Assembly (NCBI RefSeq): GCF_030295405.1 | Contig: NZ_AP027080.1 | Location: 1,798,001 to 1,862,000, forward strand | DNA from: Mesoterricola silvestris | GTDB taxonomy: Bacteria; Acidobacteriota; Holophagae; Holophagales; Holophagaceae | Direction: 5' to 3' | Length of the DNA: 64,000 bases | In this document: piece by piece, positions 38,622 to 47,412 of the stretch | How positions within the stretch are numbered: the stretch's first letter is position 1 | Layout of the letters: every line of letters starts with the position of its first letter | Notes under the pieces: model-generated | The model's input: the letters and a program-made list of their open reading frames with translations, nothing else | Told to the model about the DNA's origin: nothing | Databases searched by the model: none | Made by a program: the position numbers and the translations under genes

Positions 38622-38659
38622 AAAACAGGTTTTCCACCCCAACGCCCGTTGAGTGGACA
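38622..38659 (+). promoter_or_regulatory. 38-bp dyad element, copy 1 (candidate late promoter/activator site)
   Basis: It matches copy 2 at 49143-49180 in 35 of 38 positions. Core TTTTCCAC, CAACGCCCGT and GAGTGGACA, with the half-sites TCCAC and GTGGA in dyad. It lies 84 bp before the endolysin ATG and right after the terminator. Confidence 0.65.
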
Positions 38660-38743
38660 CCCCCGGAATGACTCTGAATCCGGGAGGCACCTCTTTGGGG
38701 ACCGGCTCCAGGGCCGAGCGCCTCCCGCCCATCCGAGGTTCCG

Positions 38744-39283
38744 ATGCCCCTGTCCGCAACCCAGATCGTCAGTGCCCTCAAGGCGCCCCAGGCGGCGGTT
38801 GAGGCGCACTGGCCTTTGATCGTGGCTGCGCTGCGGGAATTTGGGATCGATACGCACCTGGTCAGGGTGGCAGCGGCGGCGACGATTCAGGTTGAATGCC
38901 CGTCCTGGGTTCCCTGCCGCGAGATCCACGCCAAGCAAGAGAGGCAGCCGGACCTCTGGAGAGCCCAGGAACGATACTGGCCCAGCGGGTTTTATGGCCG
39001 GGGGTTCATTCAGACCACATGGCAGGAGAACTACGAGAAGACGGGTGCCGCCCTCAAGGTGGACCTCCTGGCCGATCCTGACCTCCTGCTTGACCCCACC
39101 ATCGCAGCTCGCGCCCTGGCGCACTTCATGTCCCAGCACGGCATCTGCGAGGCCGCGAACGCCCGCCAGTGGATCAGGGTTCGCGCCCGAATCAACGGCA
39201 TCAACCGGCAGACGGGCCTCCCCAACGGCATCAAGCCCTTCTCCGCTGCCGTGGACGCGCTCATGGAGGTGCCGAGTGCCTGA
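38744..39283 (+). CDS. GH19 endolysin
   Basis: A 179-residue glycoside hydrolase family 19 (chitinase/lysozyme-like) domain: ATIQVECPSWVPCREIHAK, then FYGRGFIQTTWQENYEKTG and a NGINRQTGLPNGI end. It degrades peptidoglycan at lysis. No signal peptide, so it depends on the holin encoded next. It overlaps that gene by eight bases. Confidence 0.9.
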   Translation: MPLSATQIVSALKAPQAAVEAHWPLIVAALREFGIDTHLVRVAAAATIQVECPSWVPCREIHAKQERQPDLWRAQERYWPSGFYGRGFIQTTWQENYEKTGAALKVDLLADPDLLLDPTIAARALAHFMSQHGICEAANARQWIRVRARINGINRQTGLPNGIKPFSAAVDALMEVPSA

Positions 39284-39557
39284 CCTCAAGAGCATCCGCC
39301 AAAGCCTCCAGGAAGTGATGGAGGATGACGCCACGGGTAAGGGCTCCGCAAGCCGCCTTGCCATCGTGTTGACCATCCTGGCCCTTGTGTGGGGCCTTGT
39401 GGCGTGTCTCTCGATGTCCGCCTTCCTGCACATGGACACGGTGGATCTGGTCAAAACCTTCGTCTATGGCCTGACCGGTGGCGGGGCAGGGTCCTACACG
39501 GTCAAGCGCGTGGTTGAGGCTGTGGCCTCCAAGTTCAAGACCCCTTCCCAGGAATAG
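39276..39557 (+). CDS. Holin-like membrane protein
   Basis: A 93-residue protein starting at GTG within the end of the endolysin gene. Two membrane segments (residues about 27-48 and 60-78, the second Gly-rich) with charged ends, typical of phage holins. Position between endolysin and spanin supports the call. Confidence 0.72.
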   Translation: MPDLKSIRQSLQEVMEDDATGKGSASRLAIVLTILALVWGLVACLSMSAFLHMDTVDLVKTFVYGLTGGGAGSYTVKRVVEAVASKFKTPSQE

Positions 39558-39559
39558 CC

Positions 39560-40261
39560 ATGGATACCAACGGCCTCTCCATGAAAACCCGCCTCATTGG
39601 TGCAGCCGTCATCGCGGTATTGGTGCTTGTCATCGGAATCTGGGGGCGTTCCGCCTACCTCCGACACCAAGCTGCGGTCAATTCTGACCGTTCCAATGCG
39701 TCCTCGATTCAGGGCTCCAACCACGCAGCCAAGGGAGAGGTTCACGATGCACAGGCACAACGGGACGCAGCCGCGAAGCAGGAGAACGACGCCAAGGCTC
39801 CGGCTTATGACGATAAGGTATCGAGTCTCGAAGCTCGCAATGCCGAGCTACAACGCAAACTGGACGCCGCGAGACAGGGCCAACGCCCAGCGAATTCCCC
39901 TGGTGGCCAAGGGGTTCAATCCTCCACGGATGACCCCAGTTTGGTGGAGCGACTGAAGCTCCAGGACGAACTCATCGCTTCTCAGGCCGATACGATCAAG
40001 GCCCAGGATGAGCGATACGCCTTCACGCTCCAGCGCCTTGCGGATCGGGATCAGGAACTCAAGTCCGTTTACGCAGCGCGGGATGAATACAAGCTCTCAG
40101 CATCCTTCTACCAGCAAGCCTACGTCCAGGAACATGCGGCACGGGTAGCCGCCGAAGGCGTGGCCAAGGCGGAAAGACTCAAAGGTCGTATTGAGGGAGC
40201 CCTGTTTGGGGTTGGCGCAGACCGTGGCCTACAGGCCCTTGGCATCGGGAGATTCAAGTGA
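39560..40261 (+). CDS. Rz-like spanin (inner-membrane subunit)
   Basis: A 233-residue protein with one N-terminal membrane segment (RLIGAAVIAVLVLVIGIWG) and two long coiled-coil regions (about 60-105 and 130-210). This is the topology of i-spanins that fuse inner and outer membranes in diderm hosts. No overlapping o-spanin lipoprotein was found, so function is tentative. It includes a dyad copy at 39676. Confidence 0.62.
   Translation: MDTNGLSMKTRLIGAAVIAVLVLVIGIWGRSAYLRHQAAVNSDRSNASSIQGSNHAAKGEVHDAQAQRDAAAKQENDAKAPAYDDKVSSLEARNAELQRKLDAARQGQRPANSPGGQGVQSSTDDPSLVERLKLQDELIASQADTIKAQDERYAFTLQRLADRDQELKSVYAARDEYKLSASFYQQAYVQEHAARVAAEGVAKAERLKGRIEGALFGVGADRGLQALGIGRFK
39676..39689 (+). promoter_or_regulatory. 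14-bp dyad site (GGTCAATTCTGACC)
   Basis: Perfect dyad GGTCA-N4-TGACC in the spanin gene. Confidence 0.55.
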
Positions 40262-40509
40262 CCTTGCACGAACGCCTCGATACGAAAATCAACGTCCAGA
40301 ACCTTCTTTCCGCCGTTGTCATCGCCGGCGGATTGATTGCGTGGGCCAATTCCATGAGCAGCCGCGTGACGGCCCTGGAGGAATTCAAGCGGTCCCAGGA
40401 AGCCCTTGACCGCCGCCAGGACGAGGAATCGAATCGTAGGCAGGATCAAATCCTTGCGGCCCTGAAGGAACTTGGGTCCAAGGTTGATCGCATGGGCGGG
40501 CGGCGCTAA
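40258..40509 (+). CDS. Small membrane protein in lysis module
   Basis: An 83-residue protein from a GTG start, with one membrane span (LLSAVVIAGGLIAWA) and a coiled-coil tail (EFKRSQEALDRRQDEESNRR). It could be a second holin or antiholin. It is coupled to the spanin (GTGA) and to the portal gene. Confidence 0.6.
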   Translation: MTLHERLDTKINVQNLLSAVVIAGGLIAWANSMSSRVTALEEFKRSQEALDRRQDEESNRRQDQILAALKELGSKVDRMGGRR

Positions 40510-41921
40510 TGACTTCCGACGTTTCGACCCCCAACGCAGCCCATTGCGAACTCATGGAGGCCATCGAGCTGCCCCAGACGCTCATGGGGGGGACCCGGGC
40601 CATGCGAAAGGCGGGGAAGAAATACCTGCCCCAGGAGCCGGGCGAGGAGAACCAGGCGTATGAGCATCGCCTCGCCAAGTCCACGCTCTACAACTCGTTC
40701 AAAAAGACCGTTCATTCCATGGTGGGCAAGCCCTTCGGCGTCCCGATCACGCTGGGGACCGACATTCCCGCCGAAATTGTTCCTTGGCTGGAGGACGTGG
40801 ACCGGCAGGGCAGGGACCTGGATACCTTCGCCCGGGACGTTTTCCGACAGTGCCTCGTGGATGGGATCGGGTTCATCCTTGTGGATTACCCCGTGGTCAA
40901 GGCAACCCTCAACCTCGCAGAGGAACGGGCCCTTGGCCTTCGCCCTTTCTGGGTCCATGTCCAGGCGAAGCAGGTCATCGGCTGGAAGGCTCAGAACGTC
41001 AATGGGCGCATGGTCCTGACGCAGGTCCGCATCAAGGAATGCGTTGACGTTCCCGATGGGGAATTCGGAACCACCAGCCGTGATCAAATCCGCGTCCTGG
41101 AGCCCGGGTCCGTGCGGGTCTTCGTTCAGAACGCCAAGCACGAATGGGTCATCGATCCCGAACTCAGCGGACCCACCACCCTGGATTTCATCCCCCTGAT
41201 TCCCTGCTACACGGGCCGCACAGGGTTCATGACCGCGACTCCCCCGCTGGAAGACCTGGCGTGGCTGTGCTGCGACCACTGGCAGAGCAAGAGCGACCAA
41301 AAGCACATCCTGCACGTTGCGCGGGTGCCCCTTCTGTTCGCCCGCAAACTTCAAAATGCTACAAATACCCCCGTAGTCGTAGGCCCCAACCGCCTCATCA
41401 ACTCGGATCAGGCCGACGCGGACCTGAAATATGTGGAACACACCGGGAAGGCCATCGAAGCGGGCCGACAGGACCTCACCGACACCGAAGACATGATGCG
41501 CCGGGTCGCTGGGGAACTGCTCACCAGCGACGTTCAGAAGACGGCCACCGAAGCGGGCCAGGAAACCCGGGAAGGGGAATCCTCCCTTAAGGCGATGGTT
41601 CGCACCTTCGAAGACGCCCTTGAACAGGCCCTCTTGTTCACCGCCGCATGGATCAAGCTTCCTTCCGGCGGATCCCTCAAGGTCAACCGCGAATGGCGCG
41701 AAGACACCGTTGATCCCCAGGAACTCGCCGTCATGCTCCAGGCCGTGGTGCAGGGCAAGATCACGCTCAAAGCATGGGTCCTCTACCTCGTGGAAAAGGA
41801 ACTCCTTCCGCCCGACACGGACGTTGACGCCGAAGTGGAGACCTTGAAGTTGGAGGCGGAGCAACCCCTTCCGTTCAAAACCCCCATCGTCCCGGGTGAC
41901 CCGGGCACTACCGCTGCATAG
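40509..41921 (+). CDS. Portal protein, DUF4055
   Basis: A 470-residue portal protein: ELPQTLMGGTRAMRKAGKKY, KSTLYNSFKKTVHSMVGKPF, FRQCLVDGIGFILVDYP and LTDTEDMMRRVAGELL. Twelve copies would form the DNA channel and head-tail vertex. DUF4055 portals occur in siphoviruses and podoviruses with P22-like capsids, which agrees with the capsid call. Confidence 0.88.
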   Translation: MTSDVSTPNAAHCELMEAIELPQTLMGGTRAMRKAGKKYLPQEPGEENQAYEHRLAKSTLYNSFKKTVHSMVGKPFGVPITLGTDIPAEIVPWLEDVDRQGRDLDTFARDVFRQCLVDGIGFILVDYPVVKATLNLAEERALGLRPFWVHVQAKQVIGWKAQNVNGRMVLTQVRIKECVDVPDGEFGTTSRDQIRVLEPGSVRVFVQNAKHEWVIDPELSGPTTLDFIPLIPCYTGRTGFMTATPPLEDLAWLCCDHWQSKSDQKHILHVARVPLLFARKLQNATNTPVVVGPNRLINSDQADADLKYVEHTGKAIEAGRQDLTDTEDMMRRVAGELLTSDVQKTATEAGQETREGESSLKAMVRTFEDALEQALLFTAAWIKLPSGGSLKVNREWREDTVDPQELAVMLQAVVQGKITLKAWVLYLVEKELLPPDTDVDAEVETLKLEAEQPLPFKTPIVPGDPGTTAA

Positions 41922-41929
41922 GAGACCCG

Positions 41930-42316
41930 ATGCCCACCCTCACCAGCACCCTCGCCGGTTCCATGTTGGCCCCCTTCAATACCGCCGCCGCCAGTGGCCA
42001 GTTGAAAGTCTACGCCGGGAGCGTTCCCGCCAATGCGGACGCGGCCCTGGGCTCCCCGACGCTCCTGGGAACCCTGACCATGAGCGCGACGGCCTTCGCC
42101 GCCACGGCGCACACCCTCACGGCCAACGCGATCACCCAGGATTCGGCTGCCGATGCTTCGGGCACGGCCAGTTTCTATCGCCTGTTCCAGAGCGACGGCA
42201 CGACCCTCATTGAACAGGGCACCGTGGGAACGTCGGGCGCTGACCTGAACCTCAACACCACGGCCATCGTCGCGGGCGGCCCCATCCAGGTCACTTCCTT
42301 CATCCGCACGCTGTAA
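41930..42316 (+). CDS. Structural phage protein
   Basis: A 128-residue Ala/Thr/Gly-rich protein (opens MPTLTSTLAGSMLAPFNTAA) with beta-rich composition. Between portal and fibre-like genes; perhaps a head decoration or tail-attached protein. No family recognised. Confidence 0.62.
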   Translation: MPTLTSTLAGSMLAPFNTAAASGQLKVYAGSVPANADAALGSPTLLGTLTMSATAFAATAHTLTANAITQDSAADASGTASFYRLFQSDGTTLIEQGTVGTSGADLNLNTTAIVAGGPIQVTSFIRTL

Positions 42317-42319
42317 GCC

Positions 42320-43336
42320 ATGGGCATCACGCATGCCGCCGTTGTAGCGGTCGCTGACGATGGGACCTCGCCCGTAGGTTCCGACGAGTGGAACGCGGCC
42401 CATTCGGTAGACACCATCACGGGCATCCAGGACGCGCAGACCCCGCTCACGCTGACGCGGTTCTTCCAGAACTTCGTGGCGTCCTATGCGGGCTATATTC
42501 AGGCCAATTTCCAGAACAAGGATACGGGCTCCAGTTCCTCCACGGATGTGGTCTGCACGACCGACAGCGGAACAGATACCGCCGAATACATCGACCTGGG
42601 CATCAACGGCTCTGGCTACGCGGGTGCGTGGGGCAGCGCCAAAGATGGATACCTCTATGTCGATGGTGGAGCATCGGGAATCGGCGACCTGATAATTGGG
42701 ACCGCCCAGGCCAATACGACCATCACCCTTCAGGCTGGAGCCAGCGGGGCCATTGCGAATGGATTCTTCGCCTCCACCACCTACCAAGCGGCCTACAACA
42801 AGGGCTTGGAGGAACGGCTAGGGGGCGTGATCTGGACCAAGACCTCCGCAACGACCCTCGCATCCTTCACCACGGCAGCTACCCTGATTGGCGCCGTTGG
42901 AACAGGCGTTGGGACCCTGACCCTTCCGGCCAACTTCCTGACCGTGGGGCGCACCATCCGAATCCGGATGAAGGGCGTCTACGGCGACACGACGACCGCA
43001 CCCACCCTGAATTTCACCATTACCCTGGGGGGCGTCACGGTCGTAACGTCCACTGCCATCACCATGACCACGGCCAGCATGACGAATCGTCCGTGGGAAC
43101 TGGACGTGGATATCGTCTGCCGTGCCACTGGGACTACGGCAACGGTCATCGGAAGCGGATTCGTGCGGGGAGCCAACACCGCCGCCGTGATGGCCCTGTG
43201 GCCCCTGGTGGCCACGGCAGCGGTCAATGTTGACACCACGGCATCGGCAGTTCTTGGCGTGACCGTGGCCTGTGGCACCTCCAACGCCGCCAATACCATC
43301 ACCTGCCACACCGCCACCGTCGAAGTCATCGGGTAG
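42320..43336 (+). CDS. Fibre- or spike-like structural protein
   Basis: A 338-residue protein opening MGITHAAVVAVADDGTSPVG (a common start of phage fibre proteins), with VCTTDSGTDTAEYIDLGING in the middle, a pattern seen in virion proteins with repeated surface domains, and a beta-rich C-terminal domain. Role in host binding or decoration is inferred. Confidence 0.68.
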   Translation: MGITHAAVVAVADDGTSPVGSDEWNAAHSVDTITGIQDAQTPLTLTRFFQNFVASYAGYIQANFQNKDTGSSSSTDVVCTTDSGTDTAEYIDLGINGSGYAGAWGSAKDGYLYVDGGASGIGDLIIGTAQANTTITLQAGASGAIANGFFASTTYQAAYNKGLEERLGGVIWTKTSATTLASFTTAATLIGAVGTGVGTLTLPANFLTVGRTIRIRMKGVYGDTTTAPTLNFTITLGGVTVVTSTAITMTTASMTNRPWELDVDIVCRATGTTATVIGSGFVRGANTAAVMALWPLVATAAVNVDTTASAVLGVTVACGTSNAANTITCHTATVEVIG

Positions 43337-43339
43337 GCC

Positions 43340-45262
43340 GTGGCTATCGCCCTCCGAGCGTCCTACGGCACGGCCAATAGCAAGGTCCAGACGGGCGTTG
43401 CGGTTGTGGCTGGGGACCTCATTTTCGTTGCCCATTCCAACGGGAACAGCCTCGCAACGACCACCTGCGCAGACACCCAGGGGAACACCTACACCCAGCT
43501 TGGAACGGGCATTCACCCTGCGGCAGCGGGCATCTCTGGATATGGGTTCTATGCCATCGCATCGGCGACCGGAACGATCACCATCACCATCACGACCGGC
43601 GCCACGTCCATCCCGACGACGATTGTCCATGTCTACAGCGGGGCGGACCAGACCAGCCCCCTTGATCAATACGCCTTCAACGGCGAATCGACGGCCAACA
43701 CCGCCCATTCCACCAGCAGCGTCACGACCACGAGCGCGAACGCCGTTGCCATCACATTCTGGTTCCAGGACTACTCGTCCTCAACCACCCTGACCGAGAA
43801 CGGGACGGGCTTCACCAGGCAGCAGCAGGTTTCCAGTGACGGCTCCACGGTCTACCAGACCACGTTTGACCGGGTTCTCACCAGCACAGGAACCTACCAG
43901 GACACCATCACCAGTAGCAGCGCGACGATTCTGGGCAGTTTGATTGCCACCTTCAAGGCGGTATCGGCTCCCGGGCCCGTGTTCCAGTCGAACGTGTTTC
44001 AAAACAACGTGTTCCAGGTGGGCCCTGTCACCCCAACGGGTTCCAGCGTGGCCGCATTCCTCCTGGCTGGGGCCATCGTCGCGGCGCATGGCGTGGCAGG
44101 GCTCGTATCGGGTGCGCTGCCCTTCAGTGGGAGCGCGTCAGGGGTTCATGGAGTCGCCGGGGCATCCTCCAAGGCCCTCACCATGGGGGGAAGTGCTTCC
44201 GGGGCACACGGGACGGCTGGAACGTCATCCCAGGCCCTTCCTCTGGCCGGTTCTGCCTCCGGGATCCATACCGCCTACATCGGGACCACCTCCAAGGCCC
44301 TGCCGTTCTCCGGAAATGCATTGGGAGCGCATGGCGTGGTTGGGACCTCGGCCCAGACGATGCCCTTCACGGGTTCCGCCGCTGGATCGCACACCCCGCC
44401 CACCTTCTCAGGCACCAGCAGTGCCGCAATGCCCTTCTCCGGGTCTGCGGCGGGGTGCCACGGTGTTTCCGGGGCCAGCTCCCAGCCGTTCACCTTCTCC
44501 GGGAGCGCGGCAGGAACCCACACCCCTCCCGGGTTCGCTGGATCCAGCTCCCAGGCCCTTCCCTTCGCCGGCTCCGCTTCGGGTGTCCATGGTGTTTCGG
44601 GAGCGTCCTCCAAGGCGGTTCCCTTCGTGGGCTCCGTGTCTGGTGGGCATGGAGTCGTGGGCACCTCATCCAAGGCGATGCCTTTGGCTGGATCCGCCCA
44701 GGGCACACAGAGCGTCACCGGGACCAGCGCCACCGCCTTCCCCCTGTCGGGATCCGCATCGGGCACCTTCACGCCCTCGGGAATCGGGGGATGGTCATCC
44801 CTGGCGCTCCCCCTCTCAGGATCGGCCACGGGCGTTCATGGCGTGGCGGGCTCCAGTTCCAAGGCGCTTTCCTGGAACGGGTCCATTGCCGGGGCCCAAG
44901 GGGTTGTCGGATCCAGCACCAAGGCCCTCACCTTCGGCGGGGGAGCCTCGGGAACCTTCTCCATGCCCACCTTCACGGGAACGAGCTCCCAGCCCTTCAA
45001 TCTGGCCGGAAGTGCCGAGGGGTGCCACGGGGTGGCGGGTTCATCCGTCGCGTTCCTGCCCCTTGGCGGCTCCATTGACGGGCTGACGGGGCATGTGCTG
45101 GTCACTGATCCCCGATTCTTCATCACCCCCAAGGGCCTGGTCAACGTCATCACCCCCGGACCGCTGGTCAATTTTGTCCAGCCCAAGGGGATCGTGAACA
45201 CCTACACGGCCCCAGGCCTCATCTCCACGGTCAACCCCGCCATCACAGAGGAAACCCCATGA
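43340..45262 (+). CDS. Large repeat protein, GSASG-x-HG-x-GASSKA repeats
   Basis: A 640-residue protein from a GTG start. Residues about 1-215 form a beta-rich domain (opens MAIALRASYGTANSKVQTGV) similar to phage surface Ig-like domains. From about 235 to 590 there are some 15-16 imperfect repeats of about 20-23 residues with the consensus LPFSGSASGVHGVAGASSKA. The last 50 residues contain VNFVQPKG with a dyad copy. The repeats are Gly/Ser/Ala-rich and likely form an extended or filamentous structure on the virion. Repeat units differ at DNA level, so the expansion is old. Confidence 0.7.
   Translation: MAIALRASYGTANSKVQTGVAVVAGDLIFVAHSNGNSLATTTCADTQGNTYTQLGTGIHPAAAGISGYGFYAIASATGTITITITTGATSIPTTIVHVYSGADQTSPLDQYAFNGESTANTAHSTSSVTTTSANAVAITFWFQDYSSSTTLTENGTGFTRQQQVSSDGSTVYQTTFDRVLTSTGTYQDTITSSSATILGSLIATFKAVSAPGPVFQSNVFQNNVFQVGPVTPTGSSVAAFLLAGAIVAAHGVAGLVSGALPFSGSASGVHGVAGASSKALTMGGSASGAHGTAGTSSQALPLAGSASGIHTAYIGTTSKALPFSGNALGAHGVVGTSAQTMPFTGSAAGSHTPPTFSGTSSAAMPFSGSAAGCHGVSGASSQPFTFSGSAAGTHTPPGFAGSSSQALPFAGSASGVHGVSGASSKAVPFVGSVSGGHGVVGTSSKAMPLAGSAQGTQSVTGTSATAFPLSGSASGTFTPSGIGGWSSLALPLSGSATGVHGVAGSSSKALSWNGSIAGAQGVVGSSTKALTFGGGASGTFSMPTFTGTSSQPFNLAGSAEGCHGVAGSSVAFLPLGGSIDGLTGHVLVTDPRFFITPKGLVNVITPGPLVNFVQPKGIVNTYTAPGLISTVNPAITEETP
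45166..45179 (+). promoter_or_regulatory. 14-bp dyad site (GGTCAATTTTGTCC)
   Basis: Identical to the copy in ninB; codons GTC AAT TTT GTC in an unrelated protein. Confidence 0.6.
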
Positions 45263-45570
45263 GCGACTTCGAGATTTTCAGCCCCCGCGATCCCGGCGAA
45301 TCCCGCGTTTTGACCATCTCGTTCGCCGGCGCGAACCGCCTCCAGGATGGGGAAACCATCGTGTCCGCAACGTGGCTCATCGAACACGACGATGGGACCG
45401 CCTCCACGACCACGGCGGGGACGTGTGACACCTCCACGCATCCCTTGGTCAAGGCCCAGGTCACCGGGGGAACCCACAACACGACTGACCTCCACAGGGC
45501 GCGGGCGGTCACAAGCACGGGCCGGGTCATCCTCGCGGGTGGGCTCCAGTCGGTCTACAAGGGGGCGTGA
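45259..45570 (+). CDS. Phage structural protein
   Basis: A 103-residue protein (opens MSDFEIFSPRDPGESRVLTI) with a beta-sandwich pattern ending VILAGGLQSVYKGA, as in small proteins beside phage fibres. Overlaps the repeat gene by four bases. No named family. Confidence 0.6.
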   Translation: MSDFEIFSPRDPGESRVLTISFAGANRLQDGETIVSATWLIEHDDGTASTTTAGTCDTSTHPLVKAQVTGGTHNTTDLHRARAVTSTGRVILAGGLQSVYKGA

Positions 45571-46019
45571 TGACTGTCATTGCGTGGGACGGGAAGACGT
45601 TGGCGGCGGATCGGCAGGCGACCAATTGCGGTTTGGCATCCTCCTGCACGAAAATTCAACGCTTCGAGAATGGGGCCATTGTCGGAATGACAGGTGAAAT
45701 CGCCGGGGGGCTAAACCTCTTTAAGTGGTATGCCAATGGATCTGACCCCGAAAAATGGCCCGCTCGTCAGGCCACAGATGATTGGTCCAGATTGATCGTT
45801 GTCGAAAACGGTAAAGCATTTACATATGAACATCTTCCGGTCCCCGTGCCAGTGGAAGATCCGTTCATGGCTTGGGGCTCTGGCTGTGACTTCGCAATGG
45901 GTGCCCTCGCTATGGGCGCTGACGCCCGCATGGCGGTTGAAATCGCATCCCGATTCAGCGACTCCTGCGGAATGGGCGTGGATGCCTTCGACGTGACGTC
46001 TGATGGCGGTCAGAAATGA
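45570..46019 (+). CDS. Ntn-hydrolase (HslV/proteasome-like) protein
   Basis: A 149-residue protein opening MTVIAWDGKTLAADRQATN. The T-x-V-I/A-x-WDG...AADR pattern is that of N-terminal nucleophile hydrolases: removal of Met would expose Thr2 as nucleophile, with Asp and Lys near by. Related small proteins occur in phage head regions. It may be a protease for head maturation or act on host proteins; neither is shown. Confidence 0.72.
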   Translation: MTVIAWDGKTLAADRQATNCGLASSCTKIQRFENGAIVGMTGEIAGGLNLFKWYANGSDPEKWPARQATDDWSRLIVVENGKAFTYEHLPVPVPVEDPFMAWGSGCDFAMGALAMGADARMAVEIASRFSDSCGMGVDAFDVTSDGGQK

Positions 46020-47143
46020 CACCCCCAATTCCTGACAAGATCCGCTCCAACCTCATCTCCCTCATGGTGGATACCACCCGCTATGAGGCGGGGCTGGCGG
46101 CCAAAATTGACCGGATGATCCTCCAGTTGGGGCAAGACCTCATCCGGGATCTCGTGGGGTCAGGGCTCGACACCCCGCGCACGGACTGGCAGAAGTCAAG
46201 GCTGCGCTCACTCCTGGCCCAGGCCCAGAAGACCATCGAAACCGGCTATGGGGATATTGCATCCTTCCAGTCCGATGAGATGACCGGCCTCATCCGGGTA
46301 TCCGGCAAGGGCGTGGTAACCGCCGTGAACGCCGCCATGGGGGCCGACATCATGATCCCGCCCAAATGGACGCCGGAACTTCTCCGGAGCCTTGCAGACG
46401 GCTCCCTGATCCAGGGCGCCCCCTCTGCGGACTGGTGGGCAAGGCAGGGGGCGGACCTGACAAACGCCTTCGCAGATCAGATGCGGCAGGGCGTGCTTCG
46501 GGGCGAAACCATTACCCAGCTACGGGACCGGATCCTGGGCCAGAACCTCCCCGGGGTCAACGCTGCGGGCAAGGTGGACCTCCGCACGGTCCAGCCCGCC
46601 CTCCGAGCCCCGATCTACACGGCCCGCCGCAATGCGGAGGCCCTGGTGCGCTCCAGCGTGATCTCCATGAGCAGCGCGGCCCACCACGCAGCCTATGAGG
46701 CCAATTCGGACATCATGGCGGGGGAGACGTGGACGGCCACACTCGACATTTCTACGTGTCCGCGCTGCGGGGCCTTGGATTCTGTAACGTTCCCGTGGGG
46801 TTCCGAGCATCCAACCCCTGCGCTTCACTTTGGGTGCCGATGCTTCTTGACCCCGCAGACGAAATCCTGGCAACAACTCGCCCGCGAAGCCCACGGCAAT
46901 TCCACCCTGGCCAAGGAACTGGACAACATCCCCGAAGGCGACCGCGCCTCTATGGACGGTCCCGTCTCAGGGAAATTCACCTACCAAAACTGGTTTGATG
47001 CCCAGCCCAAGGCGCGGCAGGTGGAGATTCTAGGCGACCGGAAATTGGAACTCTACCAGAAGGGCAAGTTGTCCTTCGCAGACATGATCAACCAGAAGGG
47101 CAACCCCCTGACCATCAAGCAACTTGAGGAGATGTATTCGTGA
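46016..47143 (+). CDS. MuF/SPP1 gp7-like head morphogenesis protein
   Basis: A 375-residue protein with the minor-head domain pattern: LRGETITQLRDRI, RRNAEALVRSSVISMSSAAH, TWTATLDISTCPRCGALDS and PALHFGCRCFLTP, with two Cys and His that define the fold. Such proteins enter the prohead and may be ejected with DNA. It lies downstream of the portal as usual. A dyad copy is at 46099. Confidence 0.88.
   Translation: MTPPIPDKIRSNLISLMVDTTRYEAGLAAKIDRMILQLGQDLIRDLVGSGLDTPRTDWQKSRLRSLLAQAQKTIETGYGDIASFQSDEMTGLIRVSGKGVVTAVNAAMGADIMIPPKWTPELLRSLADGSLIQGAPSADWWARQGADLTNAFADQMRQGVLRGETITQLRDRILGQNLPGVNAAGKVDLRTVQPALRAPIYTARRNAEALVRSSVISMSSAAHHAAYEANSDIMAGETWTATLDISTCPRCGALDSVTFPWGSEHPTPALHFGCRCFLTPQTKSWQQLAREAHGNSTLAKELDNIPEGDRASMDGPVSGKFTYQNWFDAQPKARQVEILGDRKLELYQKGKLSFADMINQKGNPLTIKQLEEMYS
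46099..46112 (-). promoter_or_regulatory. 14-bp dyad site (GGTCAATTTTGGCC)
   Basis: One-base variant, minus-strand orientation, in the head morphogenesis gene. Confidence 0.5.
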
Positions 47144-47412
47144 GCAACCCCCAGTCGATCCTCATGGAAGCAGAGTCCCTGGTCAACGGTGACCGGCAAG
47201 CGGCATACGGAACGCCCCTGGACAATTGGAGCCGAATCCGAGACCTCGCCAGGGCCACGGGCAGACCCGGCCTTTCCCAGGTCACATGCGAAGACCTGGC
47301 CATCCTCATGGTGCTGGTGAAACTGGCCCGCGAAACTGCCAGCCCCAAGCGGGATAACGCCGTGGATGGCGCCGCCTACTTCCACATCCTGGATCAAGTC
47401 AGGGGGCAATGA
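47140..47412 (+). CDS. DUF6378 protein
   Basis: A 90-residue protein from a GTG start with the DUF6378 pattern: ILMEAESLVNGDRQAAYGTP, CEDLAILMVLVKLAR and DNAVDGAAYFHILD. Found in many phages and thought to be related to MazG-type nucleotide hydrolases. Function unproven. Confidence 0.78.
   Translation: MSNPQSILMEAESLVNGDRQAAYGTPLDNWSRIRDLARATGRPGLSQVTCEDLAILMVLVKLARETASPKRDNAVDGAAYFHILDQVRGQ

Noticed and set aside
40506-41864. Minus-strand frame of 452 codons opposite the portal gene
   Set aside because: Antisense artefact; the portal protein is clear on the plus strand.
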